Shown here piece after piece: positions 54,027 through 61,998 of a DNA stretch of 61,998 nt. The first letter of the stretch is position 1. Each line of letters starts with the position of its first letter. The notes beneath the pieces were generated by a model that did not search any database, had not been told where the DNA came from, and worked only from the letters and a program-made list of their open reading frames with translations. A program made the position numbers and the translations under genes. Source of the DNA: an uncultured Clostridia bacterium (GTDB lineage: Bacteria; Bacillota; Clostridia; TANB77; CAG-465); NCBI GenBank assembly GCA_934169925.1, contig CAKPOO010000008.1, forward strand, positions 1-61,998, written 5' to 3'.

Positions 54027-55146
54027 AAAGGTAATAGGAATTATTATTTTTGTTATTTTGGTAGGAATTATAATAGGCATAAAAGTAGTTAAAGATAATG
54101 TAGACAAAGACTCATCTACTTATAAATCAAATCTTACGACTGTATATGTTGCTACTGGTGGTGGTAAAGAAGATTTTATAAACGATGAAGAAGTAATAAA
54201 AATAATGCAAGAAAAATATGGCTTAAATGTAGTATATGATACTTGGAGTAATGGTAAAATCATAAAAAATCAGTTAGTAAGAGAAGATGGTGTGACTAAA
54301 TATGATGCTATGTTTTGCTCAGATCAAAGATTTTATGATTATTACAAACTTTCTCCAAAAGATGGAGAAGCAAAAAGATATAATGTACTAAATGGAGGTC
54401 TTACTTTAAACACTCCAATTGTTATTTATAGTTGGGATGAAGTTGTTAAAGCATTAATGGATCAAAATATTGTTACACAAACAGATGGTGTTTATTATAT
54501 AACTGACATGCCAAAACTTATTGAGTATATATTAGATGGAAAAAGTTGGTCTGATATAAGTCTTACAAAATTATACGGAAAAATAAACATTGCATCTACT
54601 GACCCTGTTACATCATCTCCTGGTGCTACATATTATGGATTATTGCTTTCTATAATGTGTGAAAGTTCAGTAAATGATGAATCAGTTTTAAATAATTTAC
54701 CAAAGTTAAAAGAGTTTTATAACAAATCTGGATATATGAATAATACACCAGCAGATTTATTTGAAAAATATTTAAAAACTGGTATGGGTGGAGCACCTAT
54801 GATAGTAGATTATGAAAAAAGTATAATTGAATTTGCAAATAAAAATCCAGATGGATTTAATCAAGTAAAGGATAGTATAAGAATACTATATCCAACACCA
54901 ACTATTTGGAATTCACATTGCATAGCAACATTTACAGATGCTGGTAATAAATTTTATCAAGCTTTTGATGATCCACAAATACAACAAATTGCTTGGGAAA
55001 AATATGGATTTAGAACTGGTATAACAGGTGGAAATTTTGATGTTTCTGGACTTGGAATTGCAGTTCCAAAAACTATTACAAGTACTGTTACAAGTTTGAA
55101 GATGGATGTATACAATCAGTTAATAGATTATTTAAAAAATAAATAA
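54016..55146 (+). CDS. Membrane-anchored substrate-binding protein
   Basis: An N-terminal helix (about residues 5-24) anchors a type 2 periplasmic-binding-like fold: YVATGGGKEDFIN, VVYDTWSNGKI, INIASTDPVTSSPGATYYGLL and APMIVDYEKS. This order resembles molybdate/sulfate or iron-type binding proteins and the binding half of the VWA fusion two genes upstream (compare NPTSTNSGASAY with DPVTSSPGATYY). There is no lipobox and no transporter partner. GGAGG before the ATG lies inside the xpaC gene. Confidence 0.8.
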   Translation: MKNKKVIGIIIFVILVGIIIGIKVVKDNVDKDSSTYKSNLTTVYVATGGGKEDFINDEEVIKIMQEKYGLNVVYDTWSNGKIIKNQLVREDGVTKYDAMFCSDQRFYDYYKLSPKDGEAKRYNVLNGGLTLNTPIVIYSWDEVVKALMDQNIVTQTDGVYYITDMPKLIEYILDGKSWSDISLTKLYGKINIASTDPVTSSPGATYYGLLLSIMCESSVNDESVLNNLPKLKEFYNKSGYMNNTPADLFEKYLKTGMGGAPMIVDYEKSIIEFANKNPDGFNQVKDSIRILYPTPTIWNSHCIATFTDAGNKFYQAFDDPQIQQIAWEKYGFRTGITGGNFDVSGLGIAVPKTITSTVTSLKMDVYNQLIDYLKNK

Positions 55147-55182
55147 TTTGTTATATAGATAATTAGGTAAGAGGGGAAAAAT

Positions 55183-56337
55183 ATGGAAGAATTAGAATTA
55201 AAAGTAAGTAAAGAAGAAAAAAAAGAAGTTGAAACGATTGCAAATGATACAAAAAATATTACCAACGAAAAAATTGAAGAATCATTAAATTATGACGCTT
55301 TAACTGATGAAGAAAAGAAAGCTATTGATGAATTTAATAGTAAAATTAATATTGATGATGCAACACAAATTTTACAATTTGGTGCTAAAGCACAAAGCAA
55401 TATTTCAAAATTTTCTGATAGTGTTTTAGATGATGTAAAAACAAAAGATGCAGGAGAAGTTGGAAATTTACTTGCAAATTTAGTTGGAGAAATAAAATCA
55501 TTTGATTCTGCAGTTATAAGTGAAAATAGTGGCTTTTTAGAAAAAATATTTAATAATGCAAAAAAACAACTAGATAAAATTATAGCAAAATATAGCAAAA
55601 TTGAAAGTAATGTAGATAAAATTGAATCTGAACTTGAAAAAAATAAATTACAAATGTTAAAAGATATTGCTTTATTTGATACTATGTATGAAAAAAATCT
55701 TGAATATTTTAAAGAATTATCATTATATATAATTGCCGGTGAAAAGAAAATAGAAGAATTAAAAAATGTTAAATTACCAGAGCTTACAAAAAAAGCAGAA
55801 GAAACTAAAGATCAAATTGATATTCAAAAAGTAAATGATTTACAAAATGCTATAAGCAGGTTTGAAAAGAAAATTTATGATTTAAAAACAACAAGAATTA
55901 TATCAATTCAAATGGCACCACAAATTAGATTACTTCAAAATAATGAAGCTGAACTTGTTGAAAAGATACAATCATCTTTAATTAATACAATTCCATTATG
56001 GAAAAATCAAATTGTAATAGCACTTGGAATTAACAATGCCAAAAAAGCTTTTTCTGCTCAAAAAGCTGTTACAGATTTAACTAATGATATGTTGCAAAAA
56101 AATAGTGAAATTTTAAAACAAGGTTCAATAGATATGGCAAAAGAATCAGAAAGAGCTATTGTTGATGTTGAAACATTAAAAAATACAAATAAAAACTTAA
56201 TTGATACTTTAGATGAGGTTATAAAAATACATGAAGAAGGTAGAGTAAAACGTCAAGCTGCAGAAGAAGAACTTGTTAATATTGAAAAAGAATTAAAAGA
56301 AAAAATGTTAGAAATAAAAGTAAATTCTAATAAATAA
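55183..56337 (+). CDS. TelA-family protein (toxic anion resistance)
   Basis: A long helical protein of 384 residues with the TelA family order: YDALTDEEKKAIDEF near the start, the conserved ILQFGAKAQSNISKFSDSVL segment, and a C-terminal coiled coil from about 300. TelA proteins are linked to tellurite and cell-envelope stress; mechanism unknown. No membrane helix. GAGGGG precedes the ATG. It sits in a five-gene operon between a binding protein and an AAA+ ATPase. Confidence 0.9.
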   Translation: MEELELKVSKEEKKEVETIANDTKNITNEKIEESLNYDALTDEEKKAIDEFNSKINIDDATQILQFGAKAQSNISKFSDSVLDDVKTKDAGEVGNLLANLVGEIKSFDSAVISENSGFLEKIFNNAKKQLDKIIAKYSKIESNVDKIESELEKNKLQMLKDIALFDTMYEKNLEYFKELSLYIIAGEKKIEELKNVKLPELTKKAEETKDQIDIQKVNDLQNAISRFEKKIYDLKTTRIISIQMAPQIRLLQNNEAELVEKIQSSLINTIPLWKNQIVIALGINNAKKAFSAQKAVTDLTNDMLQKNSEILKQGSIDMAKESERAIVDVETLKNTNKNLIDTLDEVIKIHEEGRVKRQAAEEELVNIEKELKEKMLEIKVNSNK

Positions 56338-56351
56338 TAGGAGTAATATTT

Positions 56352-58118
56352 ATGTATAATAAAAACTTTTTTAAAGATGTTTATGATGATTTCTTTGGAG
56401 TAGAAAAAATAAAAGAAGAAAATGAAAAGTTAAAAAAAGAGTTAAATCTAACTGATGATTTTCCTGTTATTGAAGTAAAAAAAGAAGATAAGGATAAAAA
56501 CTTATCTTCTTTTGATAAAAGTAATTCTACTATCGAAGATGAAAATGTAAATGTAGATGATAAAGTTAGTAAAGACAAAAAAATGGCTTACTTTTTTGAA
56601 ATGCTTGAGTCGTTATATATAGAAGATGATTCAAAAAATATAATAAAAAAGATTATTGAGTATATGAGAAAATATAACGAAAATATAGAAACAGAATATA
56701 TATCATTTAATCTTTGCTTATGTATAAAAGATGAAATAACTTTAAAAAAAGTTATAGAGTTATTAAAAGAGTCAGCAATTTATTTTTCATACATTGATAA
56801 GAATTCTTCTTGTGAAATTTCGTTATATGATTTAAAAGAAATTGATGAATTTACAGATACATATTTAAAAAATGGTATGTTATTACTAAAAAAATTTGAA
56901 GGACTTGAATACCAAGATTTAAAATTTAGAGATTCCTTTTGGAATAAACTTGAAAATTTAGTTATAAATTCAAAGAAAATGTTACTTTTAAAGTTTGATA
57001 GTAAAGAAGATAAAAGTAGGGTATTTGAAAAATATTCTAGTTTAAAGGAAAGAATTTTCGATCTTGAAATAATTGAAACAGTTCCAAAAATTCAAGATAT
57101 ATATAACGAAGTTGAAAAAAGACTTTCAAAAAATAATTCTTTAGATGATAGTTTTAAAATTGCTTTACTTGAGTTTATACAAAATACATATGTTGAAAGT
57201 GAGTATTCATATTCACAGTATATAGAGCTTCTTTGTAAAAAGATATTATTTAATAAATCCGGTAATTTAAAGCCTCAGGATCTACCAACATATAACAAAG
57301 AAAAATCAATGGATGAGATATTTGAGGAACTAAATTCATTAGTTGGTCTTAAGAAAGTAAAAGAAGTTTTAAATGATTTAGTAAGTTTAATAGAACTTAA
57401 AAATAAATCAAAAGGTAGTTTAAATATAAAAGATACTAATTTACATATGGTGTTTTTAGGTAATCCTGGTACTGGTAAGACTACAGTTGCACGTATAATT
57501 GCAAAAATACTATACAATCTAAAGTATATTAAACAGGATAAATTAATTGAAGTGTCAAGTAAAGATTTAGTAGCAGAATATGTTGGTCAAACTGCACCTA
57601 AAACTATGGAAGTAGTAAAAAGAGCTATGGGTGGTGTTTTGTTTATTGATGAAGCATATTCTCTTGCAAGTGGAAATGGCACCTCAAATGGATATAATGA
57701 AGAAGCTGTTGCAACACTAATTCAGGCAATGGAAAATTATAGAGATAATCTTGTTGTAATTTTTGCAGGTTATACTAAAGAGATGCAAAACTTTTTAAAT
57801 TTAAACTCAGGTATAGTTTCAAGAATAGGATATACCTTAGAATTTGATGATTATTCTACAGAAGAGCTTATACAAATATTTGAGTCTATGACAAAAAAAG
57901 CCGGTTTTGATGTTACTAAAAAAGCTATTTTAAAGGTAGAAAGTATAATTGAAGAATATAAAAATACTAAAAATTTTGGTAATGCAAGATTTATACGTAA
58001 TTTATATGAAAAATCAGTTATTAAACATGCTGCAAATACAAAAGGTATAAAAAATAAAAAGATTATAAAAACAATTGATGAAGATGATATATCAGTTGAA
58101 AATTTGTTAAAAATGTAG
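56352..58118 (+). CDS. CbbX/SpoVK-type AAA+ ATPase with long N-terminal region
   Basis: The C-terminal AAA+ domain has Walker A GNPGTGKT (370-377), Walker B VLFIDEA (D433, E434) and the sensor/arginine region ending in GNARFIRNLYEKS, all matching the CbbX/SpoVK group. The first 300 residues are unlike CbbX (about 310 residues in total) and may hold a second, degenerate AAA-like half: LLLKFDSKED onward resembles the end of such a domain. These ATPases remodel protein complexes. It ends the TelA/XpaC/VWA operon, so its likely client is an operon member. Confidence 0.85.
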   Translation: MYNKNFFKDVYDDFFGVEKIKEENEKLKKELNLTDDFPVIEVKKEDKDKNLSSFDKSNSTIEDENVNVDDKVSKDKKMAYFFEMLESLYIEDDSKNIIKKIIEYMRKYNENIETEYISFNLCLCIKDEITLKKVIELLKESAIYFSYIDKNSSCEISLYDLKEIDEFTDTYLKNGMLLLKKFEGLEYQDLKFRDSFWNKLENLVINSKKMLLLKFDSKEDKSRVFEKYSSLKERIFDLEIIETVPKIQDIYNEVEKRLSKNNSLDDSFKIALLEFIQNTYVESEYSYSQYIELLCKKILFNKSGNLKPQDLPTYNKEKSMDEIFEELNSLVGLKKVKEVLNDLVSLIELKNKSKGSLNIKDTNLHMVFLGNPGTGKTTVARIIAKILYNLKYIKQDKLIEVSSKDLVAEYVGQTAPKTMEVVKRAMGGVLFIDEAYSLASGNGTSNGYNEEAVATLIQAMENYRDNLVVIFAGYTKEMQNFLNLNSGIVSRIGYTLEFDDYSTEELIQIFESMTKKAGFDVTKKAILKVESIIEEYKNTKNFGNARFIRNLYEKSVIKHAANTKGIKNKKIIKTIDEDDISVENLLKM

Positions 58119-58419
58119 ATGCATGTCAAAAAATTATATTTTTTGTTAAAAATTATACCCATTCTACAAAATTCGACAAAATAATAAAGTAATATTTGTT
58201 ATTATTAAGGCGTATAATAAATATATACAAAGATATCTATTTTAGAATAATAATATAATTAAATTTGAATGCTTATCTCTAATCCAAAGTCCCTACAAAC
58301 AATGTAGGGACTTAATACATTTTAAGTATTTTTATATTTCATATTTTTACAAATTTCTTGTTAATACCCAAAATTTGTGTTAAACTTATATATATATAAT
58401 TTTAAAAGGAGAGTTTTAT
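58119..58419 (+). other. Intergenic stretch with an inverted repeat
   Basis: No gene seen. AAGTCCCTACA (58287-58297) and TGTAGGGACTT (58303-58313) form a perfect stem with a five-base loop. There is no immediate T-run, so it may be a weak terminator or a processing or binding site. The rest is plain AT-rich sequence. Confidence 0.55.
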
Positions 58420-58968
58420 ATGAAAGAAGAATTTATTAATTTGTTAAAATCTACAAATAGAGAAGGTATGGAAAAAGTAATTGATTTCTTAGAAAAAAGT
58501 GATTTTTTTACAGCACCTGCAAGTACAAGATTTCATGGAAGTTATGAAAAAGGATTACTTGAGCATAGTATGAAAGTTTATGAAATATTAAAAGATAAAC
58601 TAAATAAAAATGATATGCATATAAATGATGATACAGTAAAAATAGTTGCTTTGCTACATGATATATGTAAAACAAATTATTATAAAGTTGACTATAGAAA
58701 TGCAAAAAATGAAATGGGTGAATGGGTAAAAGTTCCTTATTATACAGTTGAAGATACAATTCCTTATGGTCATGGTGAAAAATCAGTTATGATGCTTACT
58801 GAATTTATAAAACTTACTAATGAAGAAAAATACGCTATTAGATGGCATATGGGCTTTACAGAACCAAAAGAAAATTATCAATATATTGGAATTGCATATA
58901 AAAAATATCCACTTGCATTAATGCTTTTTGAAGCAGATTTAGAAGCAACATATATTTATGATATATAA
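58420..58968 (+). CDS. HD-domain phosphohydrolase, 182 aa
   Basis: Predicted metal-dependent hydrolase. It has HSMKVYEI after GSYEKGLLEHS, the HD pair in LLHDICK and a later His (RWHMGF). The N-terminal FFTAPASTRFHGSYEKGL signature matches a small HD group found in Firmicutes and their phages. AAGGAGA precedes the ATG. Substrate unknown. Confidence 0.75.
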   Translation: MKEEFINLLKSTNREGMEKVIDFLEKSDFFTAPASTRFHGSYEKGLLEHSMKVYEILKDKLNKNDMHINDDTVKIVALLHDICKTNYYKVDYRNAKNEMGEWVKVPYYTVEDTIPYGHGEKSVMMLTEFIKLTNEEKYAIRWHMGFTEPKENYQYIGIAYKKYPLALMLFEADLEATYIYDI

Positions 58969-58985
58969 TATTGTAAGTGTAAAGT

Positions 58986-59014
58986 TTGACAAAATGGTTA
59001 TAATAAATTATAAT
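58986..59014 (+). promoter_or_regulatory. Promoter of the AI-2E exporter gene
   Basis: Consensus -35 TTGACA (58986-58991), 17 bp, consensus -10 TATAAT (59009-59014). Confidence 0.85.
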
Positions 59015-59047
59015 CTAACATACATAAATTTTATTTAGGTGAATGAT

Positions 59048-60163
59048 ATGAAAGAAACAAAATTTGATTTTAAATTTTTAAATACTACAATGTATACATT
59101 TTTTATAATAGGTATATATTTTGTTTTAAAAGCAATTGGAATAATGGATAAAATAGAAAGTGCTATATTAGCATTACTTCCTGTACTTGTTGGTATACTA
59201 CTTTGTTGGTTTACAGAACCTATAAAGAACTTTTTTTATAAAAGGCTTAAATTTAAGAAGAATTTTTCTGCATTTTTAGCTTTGGTTTTAGTTTTTGGAA
59301 TTATAATTTTAATTTTTTCAATAATAATACCAATATGTGTTGAACAATTTACAAGCTTAATAAAAGATGTTCCAACTTTGTATAATAAAGCTGCTGATTT
59401 TTTAAATCCATTAATTAAAGAAAAATTTGGAATAGATAATGCTTTAGGTAGTTTACAAGATATATTTTCTATGGAATTTTTACAAAAGTACGCAACTAGT
59501 ATTGTAGATTATTCTATTTCTACAGTTCAAAGTATATCTAATATCGTTGTATCTTTTGCTACAGTTATAATAGTTTCATTTTTTATGGTTAAAGATTTTG
59601 ATGTATTTAAAGAAAGAATTTTTGGATTCTTTTCAAAAAATTCTACAAATAAGAAAAGATATAAACTATTAGTAGATATAGATGAAACACTTATGTCATA
59701 CATAAAAGGAAGTATCACAGATGCTTTAGTAGTTGGAATATTAGTAACTATTGTATGTTTAATATTAGGTATAAAATACGGAGTTGTTTTTGGACTTATG
59801 TCTGCAGTTTTAAATCTAGTACCATACGTTGGTGCAATATTGTCAGAAGTTATAGTTGCAATATATGCAGCAGCATACGGTGGACCAATATTTGGTATTG
59901 TTACATTTGTTTGTCTACTTTTTGTTCAAATTGTAGATGCAAATATTTTACAACCAAATATCATAGCAAAATCTGTTGACTTACATCCTGTTGTTGTAAT
60001 TTCTGGTCTTATTGTTTTTGAACTAATTTTTGGTGCTATAGGTATGCTTATAGCAACACCAGTTGTAGCAATATTAAAGTTAATATTAGAGTATAAGTTT
60101 AATATTAACTTTGAAGATGTTTTAAAAGATGAAGATAAAGATAAGAATTTAAAAAAAGCATAA
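59048..60163 (+). CDS. AI-2E-family transporter (PF01594)
   Basis: 371 residues with about eight helices in the family order: helix pairs near residues 15-65, a large cytoplasmic/extracytoplasmic loop, then the conserved LVGILVTIVCLILGIKYG and LNLVPYVGAILSE, PNIIAKSVDLHPVVVISGLI near the end. The family includes autoinducer-2 exporters, Na+/H+ antiporters and membrane scramblase-like proteins; substrate cannot be told. The ATG at 59048 follows AGGTGA; a GTG at 59039 overlaps that site. Confidence 0.85.
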   Translation: MKETKFDFKFLNTTMYTFFIIGIYFVLKAIGIMDKIESAILALLPVLVGILLCWFTEPIKNFFYKRLKFKKNFSAFLALVLVFGIIILIFSIIIPICVEQFTSLIKDVPTLYNKAADFLNPLIKEKFGIDNALGSLQDIFSMEFLQKYATSIVDYSISTVQSISNIVVSFATVIIVSFFMVKDFDVFKERIFGFFSKNSTNKKRYKLLVDIDETLMSYIKGSITDALVVGILVTIVCLILGIKYGVVFGLMSAVLNLVPYVGAILSEVIVAIYAAAYGGPIFGIVTFVCLLFVQIVDANILQPNIIAKSVDLHPVVVISGLIVFELIFGAIGMLIATPVVAILKLILEYKFNINFEDVLKDEDKDKNLKKA

Positions 60164-60233
60164 ATTAAAAATATAAATTGAAAATAATTGATAAATTTTT
60201 TGCCATGTGATAATATCTTTATGGAGTGATTAT

Positions 60234-61388
60234 ATGGAAAGTAAAAAAGGTATAAGTTTAGTTGTACTGATGATAAGTATTGTCGTTGTAGTAATTCTTT
60301 CTGTTGCTACTATAGTGGTTATTAATAAAAATAATCCAATTGATGAAGCTAATGAGTCAGTATTTAAAACAAATGTAGATTTGTATGTTTCGGAGTTAAA
60401 TGAATATAAAGCATCACTAATATATAGCGATGAAGGAGATATATTATCTCAAAGTTTAAATGCAAATTCTAGTACAAATCCTAGTATTAAAGATATAATA
60501 ACATCTATGAAAGATGAAGATGTAAATGATTTTGAAATTATTGATGGTAAGTTAAGCTATATAGGAACAAATAAAAATAAAATAGAATGGGCAAAATATG
60601 TATTTGAAGGTGATTCGAGAGATAAAAGAGATAGAATTACTGCAAATATGATAGCTGAATCTCCTGCAACATATTTAGGCAAAACTGTAACAGGCAAAGA
60701 TAATTCAAAGTGGCAAATATTTTACGCAGATTCTAAAAATATATATTTAAAGTTAAAAGATCCAATTGGAAACTATACTTTATCAAATAATACATCAGGA
60801 TATAAAGGATCAGCTGATATTACGGATGAAAATATATTAAAGTGGTGTAATTTTGTATTTAAGTATCAAAATAGTACAAACGAAAATTCAAAAGCTATTT
60901 CTTATTTACTTGATAATGAAAAAACAGACATATGGAAGAAAAAAGGAGAAAGTGCATTTAACACTTATGAAATATCATATACAGTTGGAGCTCCAACTAT
61001 AGAACTATTTGCAGCATCATATAATATGGTACATAGCAATAAATTAGAATGGAAAATTATAGGATCAAATCAAACTGATTCTCAAGGATATACAGCAAAA
61101 TCTAATGGTTATGCTATTAAGTTTTCAAATCAAGCAAAATATGGATATTCCGTAAGTGGATTAAATACTAGTGAATATGATAAATTATGGATTCCAAATG
61201 GCACTGATTTTTGGATTTCTTCAGAGTCATCATTACAAAGTAATAGCTTGTTATTTGTGACTAGTAGTGGTAATATAAGTTCTGCTGCAATAACAACTTC
61301 TAAAGCAGCTTATCCTATTGTTTGTTTAAAACCAGGTGTTGAACTTACATCTGATACAAACAATAATGGTGGATATATAATAAGATAA
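60234..61388 (+). CDS. Prepilin-like membrane-anchored surface protein
   Basis: The N-terminus KKGISLVVLMISIVVVVIL is a type III (prepilin) signal: basic residues, Gly, then a long hydrophobic helix. The usual Glu at mature position 5 is replaced by Val, so true pilin assembly is doubtful and it may simply be anchored. The outer region is about 340 residues; its end (FWISSESSL...GNISSAAITT...AYPIVCLKPGVEL) resembles C-type-lectin-like domains of phage tail and DGR target proteins, where a W-x-S strand and a final P-I-V-x-L strand frame a variable loop. The ATG at 60234 follows GGAG. It is paired with a similar gene at 61643. Confidence 0.72.
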   Translation: MESKKGISLVVLMISIVVVVILSVATIVVINKNNPIDEANESVFKTNVDLYVSELNEYKASLIYSDEGDILSQSLNANSSTNPSIKDIITSMKDEDVNDFEIIDGKLSYIGTNKNKIEWAKYVFEGDSRDKRDRITANMIAESPATYLGKTVTGKDNSKWQIFYADSKNIYLKLKDPIGNYTLSNNTSGYKGSADITDENILKWCNFVFKYQNSTNENSKAISYLLDNEKTDIWKKKGESAFNTYEISYTVGAPTIELFAASYNMVHSNKLEWKIIGSNQTDSQGYTAKSNGYAIKFSNQAKYGYSVSGLNTSEYDKLWIPNGTDFWISSESSLQSNSLLFVTSSGNISSAAITTSKAAYPIVCLKPGVELTSDTNNNGGYIIR

Positions 61389-61405
61389 ATGCATGAATAT
61401 GTAAA

Positions 61406-61437
61406 ACAAGTATAATGAAAATTATGCTTGTTTTTTT
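61406..61437 (+). terminator. Rho-independent terminator
   Basis: ACAAGTATAAT (61406-61416) pairs with ATTATGCTTGT (61421-61431) with one G-U, then a T-run. Confidence 0.8.
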
Positions 61438-61642
61438 ATGTGTAAAATTTTTCAAAAAAATATTGTATTAAATAATAGAAAAATATTATGTAGTATTGAT
61501 TTTTTTTTTTTTTTAGTGTATAAAGAAAGTGTGAAATTTGTAGAAAAAAATAGGTTATTTAAAATAAAAAAATATATATCAAAAAATGATAAAATATACA
61601 AAAAAATATATGTAAAATATATATAAATTGTTGGGGGAAAAT

Positions 61643-61998
61643 ATGGACAGATATGGAAATTCAAGAAAAGGTATTAGTATGGTTGTACTTTTAATCACTA
61701 TAGTAGTTATAGTTATTTTAACAACTGTAGTTTTAGTAGTAACATCGAAAAATAATACAATTACAGAGGCAAAGAGTGCAAGTCTTAGATCAGACATTGC
61801 TGCATTTCAAGATGAATTAGATGTATATAAAAATTCAAAATATGCAGAAAGTGTTGGAGATTTTGACCCTGATTCTTTAAATGCAAATATAGCTGGACAA
61901 GTTGAATATAACGATGAAGTGTCAAAAAATGAAGATATTTATGATATTTTACCGAGTCTAAAAGGATCATCATGGGATGGAAAAGTATATATAAAAGA
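61643..61998 (+). CDS. Prepilin-like surface protein (3' end missing)
   Basis: Open from the ATG at 61643 (behind GGGGGA) to the window end with no stop. The N-terminus RKGISMVVLLITIVVIVIL followed by TTVVLVVTSKNNTITEAK mirrors the gene at 60234 (GISLVVLMISIVVVVIL, then ATIVVINKNNPIDEAN), so the two are tandem paralogues. The visible outer part (about 90 residues) also begins alike (DELDVYKNS against SELNEYKAS). Because it lacks a stop inside the window it is easy to miss. Confidence 0.75.
   Translation, partial: MDRYGNSRKGISMVVLLITIVVIVILTTVVLVVTSKNNTITEAKSASLRSDIAAFQDELDVYKNSKYAESVGDFDPDSLNANIAGQVEYNDEVSKNEDIYDILPSLKGSSWDGKVYIK

Noticed and set aside
58287..58313. Strong terminator after the TelA/XpaC operon
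   Set aside because: The stem is perfect but no T-run follows directly, so it is only reported as an inverted repeat within the intergenic stretch.
61438..61626. Plus-strand open frame of 62 aa after the first prepilin-like gene
   Set aside because: Low-complexity AT-rich sequence with long homopolymer runs and no ribosome binding site.
1..61998. Insertion sequence, prophage or integrase
   Set aside because: No transposase, integrase or phage structural gene was recognised anywhere in the window.

Overview
The window is very AT-rich DNA (roughly a quarter G+C by eye, not computed) from a low-GC Gram-positive bacterium, most likely an uncultured gut-type member of the Clostridia. Supporting marks are an elongator tRNA-Met and an initiator tRNA-fMet, a one-chain glycyl-tRNA synthetase, L32 with a zinc ribbon, a DisA_N-type diadenylate cyclase, a Spo0E-like peptide, a SpoVK/CbbX-type AAA+ protein, strong AGGAGG ribosome binding sites, and TTG/GTG starts. 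Genus and species cannot be fixed from the sequence. Domain and family names below come from motif recognition, not from database searches.

Layout. 1-5111: 3' part of a giant secreted or surface protein with InlB-type repeats and a nearly identical 255-bp tandem array. 5309-6936: a small accessory block (unknown gene, two duplicated small membrane-protein genes, thymidine kinase) shaped by a tandem duplication; the first copy ends at a dnaX-like A AAA AAG slippery site. 7022-8394 (minus): SPFH/NfeD pair. 8579-11270: rpoZ, a CMP-kinase-like gene and a GHMP kinase with an extra C-terminal half. 11434-25026: recJ, a phosphohexomutase and a run of surface-glycan genes (methyltransferase fusion, glycosyltransferases, polytopic membrane proteins, GtrA), all on one strand with short gaps and probably largely co-transcribed. 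25099-26925 (minus): glmS. 27191-28972: polysaccharide deacetylase and another glycosyltransferase. 29317-31757: two membrane-anchored orphans. 32027-41264: a housekeeping operon (pnp, P-loop/Asp23 protein, DUF3298-like protein, glyQS, small TM protein, cdaA, unknown, greA, lysS); pnp has a long leader stem-loop. 41401-50582: small independent units (ankyrin-like twins, Smr protein, rpmF, radical SAM/DUF512 protein, RluA-type synthase, prfB, two tRNAs, metal permease, HAD hydrolase). 50712-51659: RpiB/LacAB-family protein and Spo0E-like peptide. 51797-58118: a five-gene operon joining a substrate-binding/VWA fusion, XpaC, a second substrate-binding protein, TelA and a CbbX-like AAA+ ATPase. 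58420-61998: HD protein, AI-2E-family exporter and two prepilin-like surface proteins, the last cut by the window end.

The best candidate for an undescribed system is the 51.8-58.1 kb operon: two membrane-anchored binding proteins with no permease, one of them fused to a VWA domain, plus XpaC, TelA and a MoxR/CbbX-style ATPase. This looks like an envelope-sensing or envelope-remodelling machine rather than a transporter. Other strong leads are the slippery-site gene pair at 5.7-6.2 kb and the pnp leader structure.

Twenty-two promoters could be read directly, all with exactly 17 bp between the -35 and -10 boxes, and most isolated genes end in clear Rho-independent terminators. Most accessory genes are therefore single transcription units, while housekeeping and glycan genes sit in long operons.
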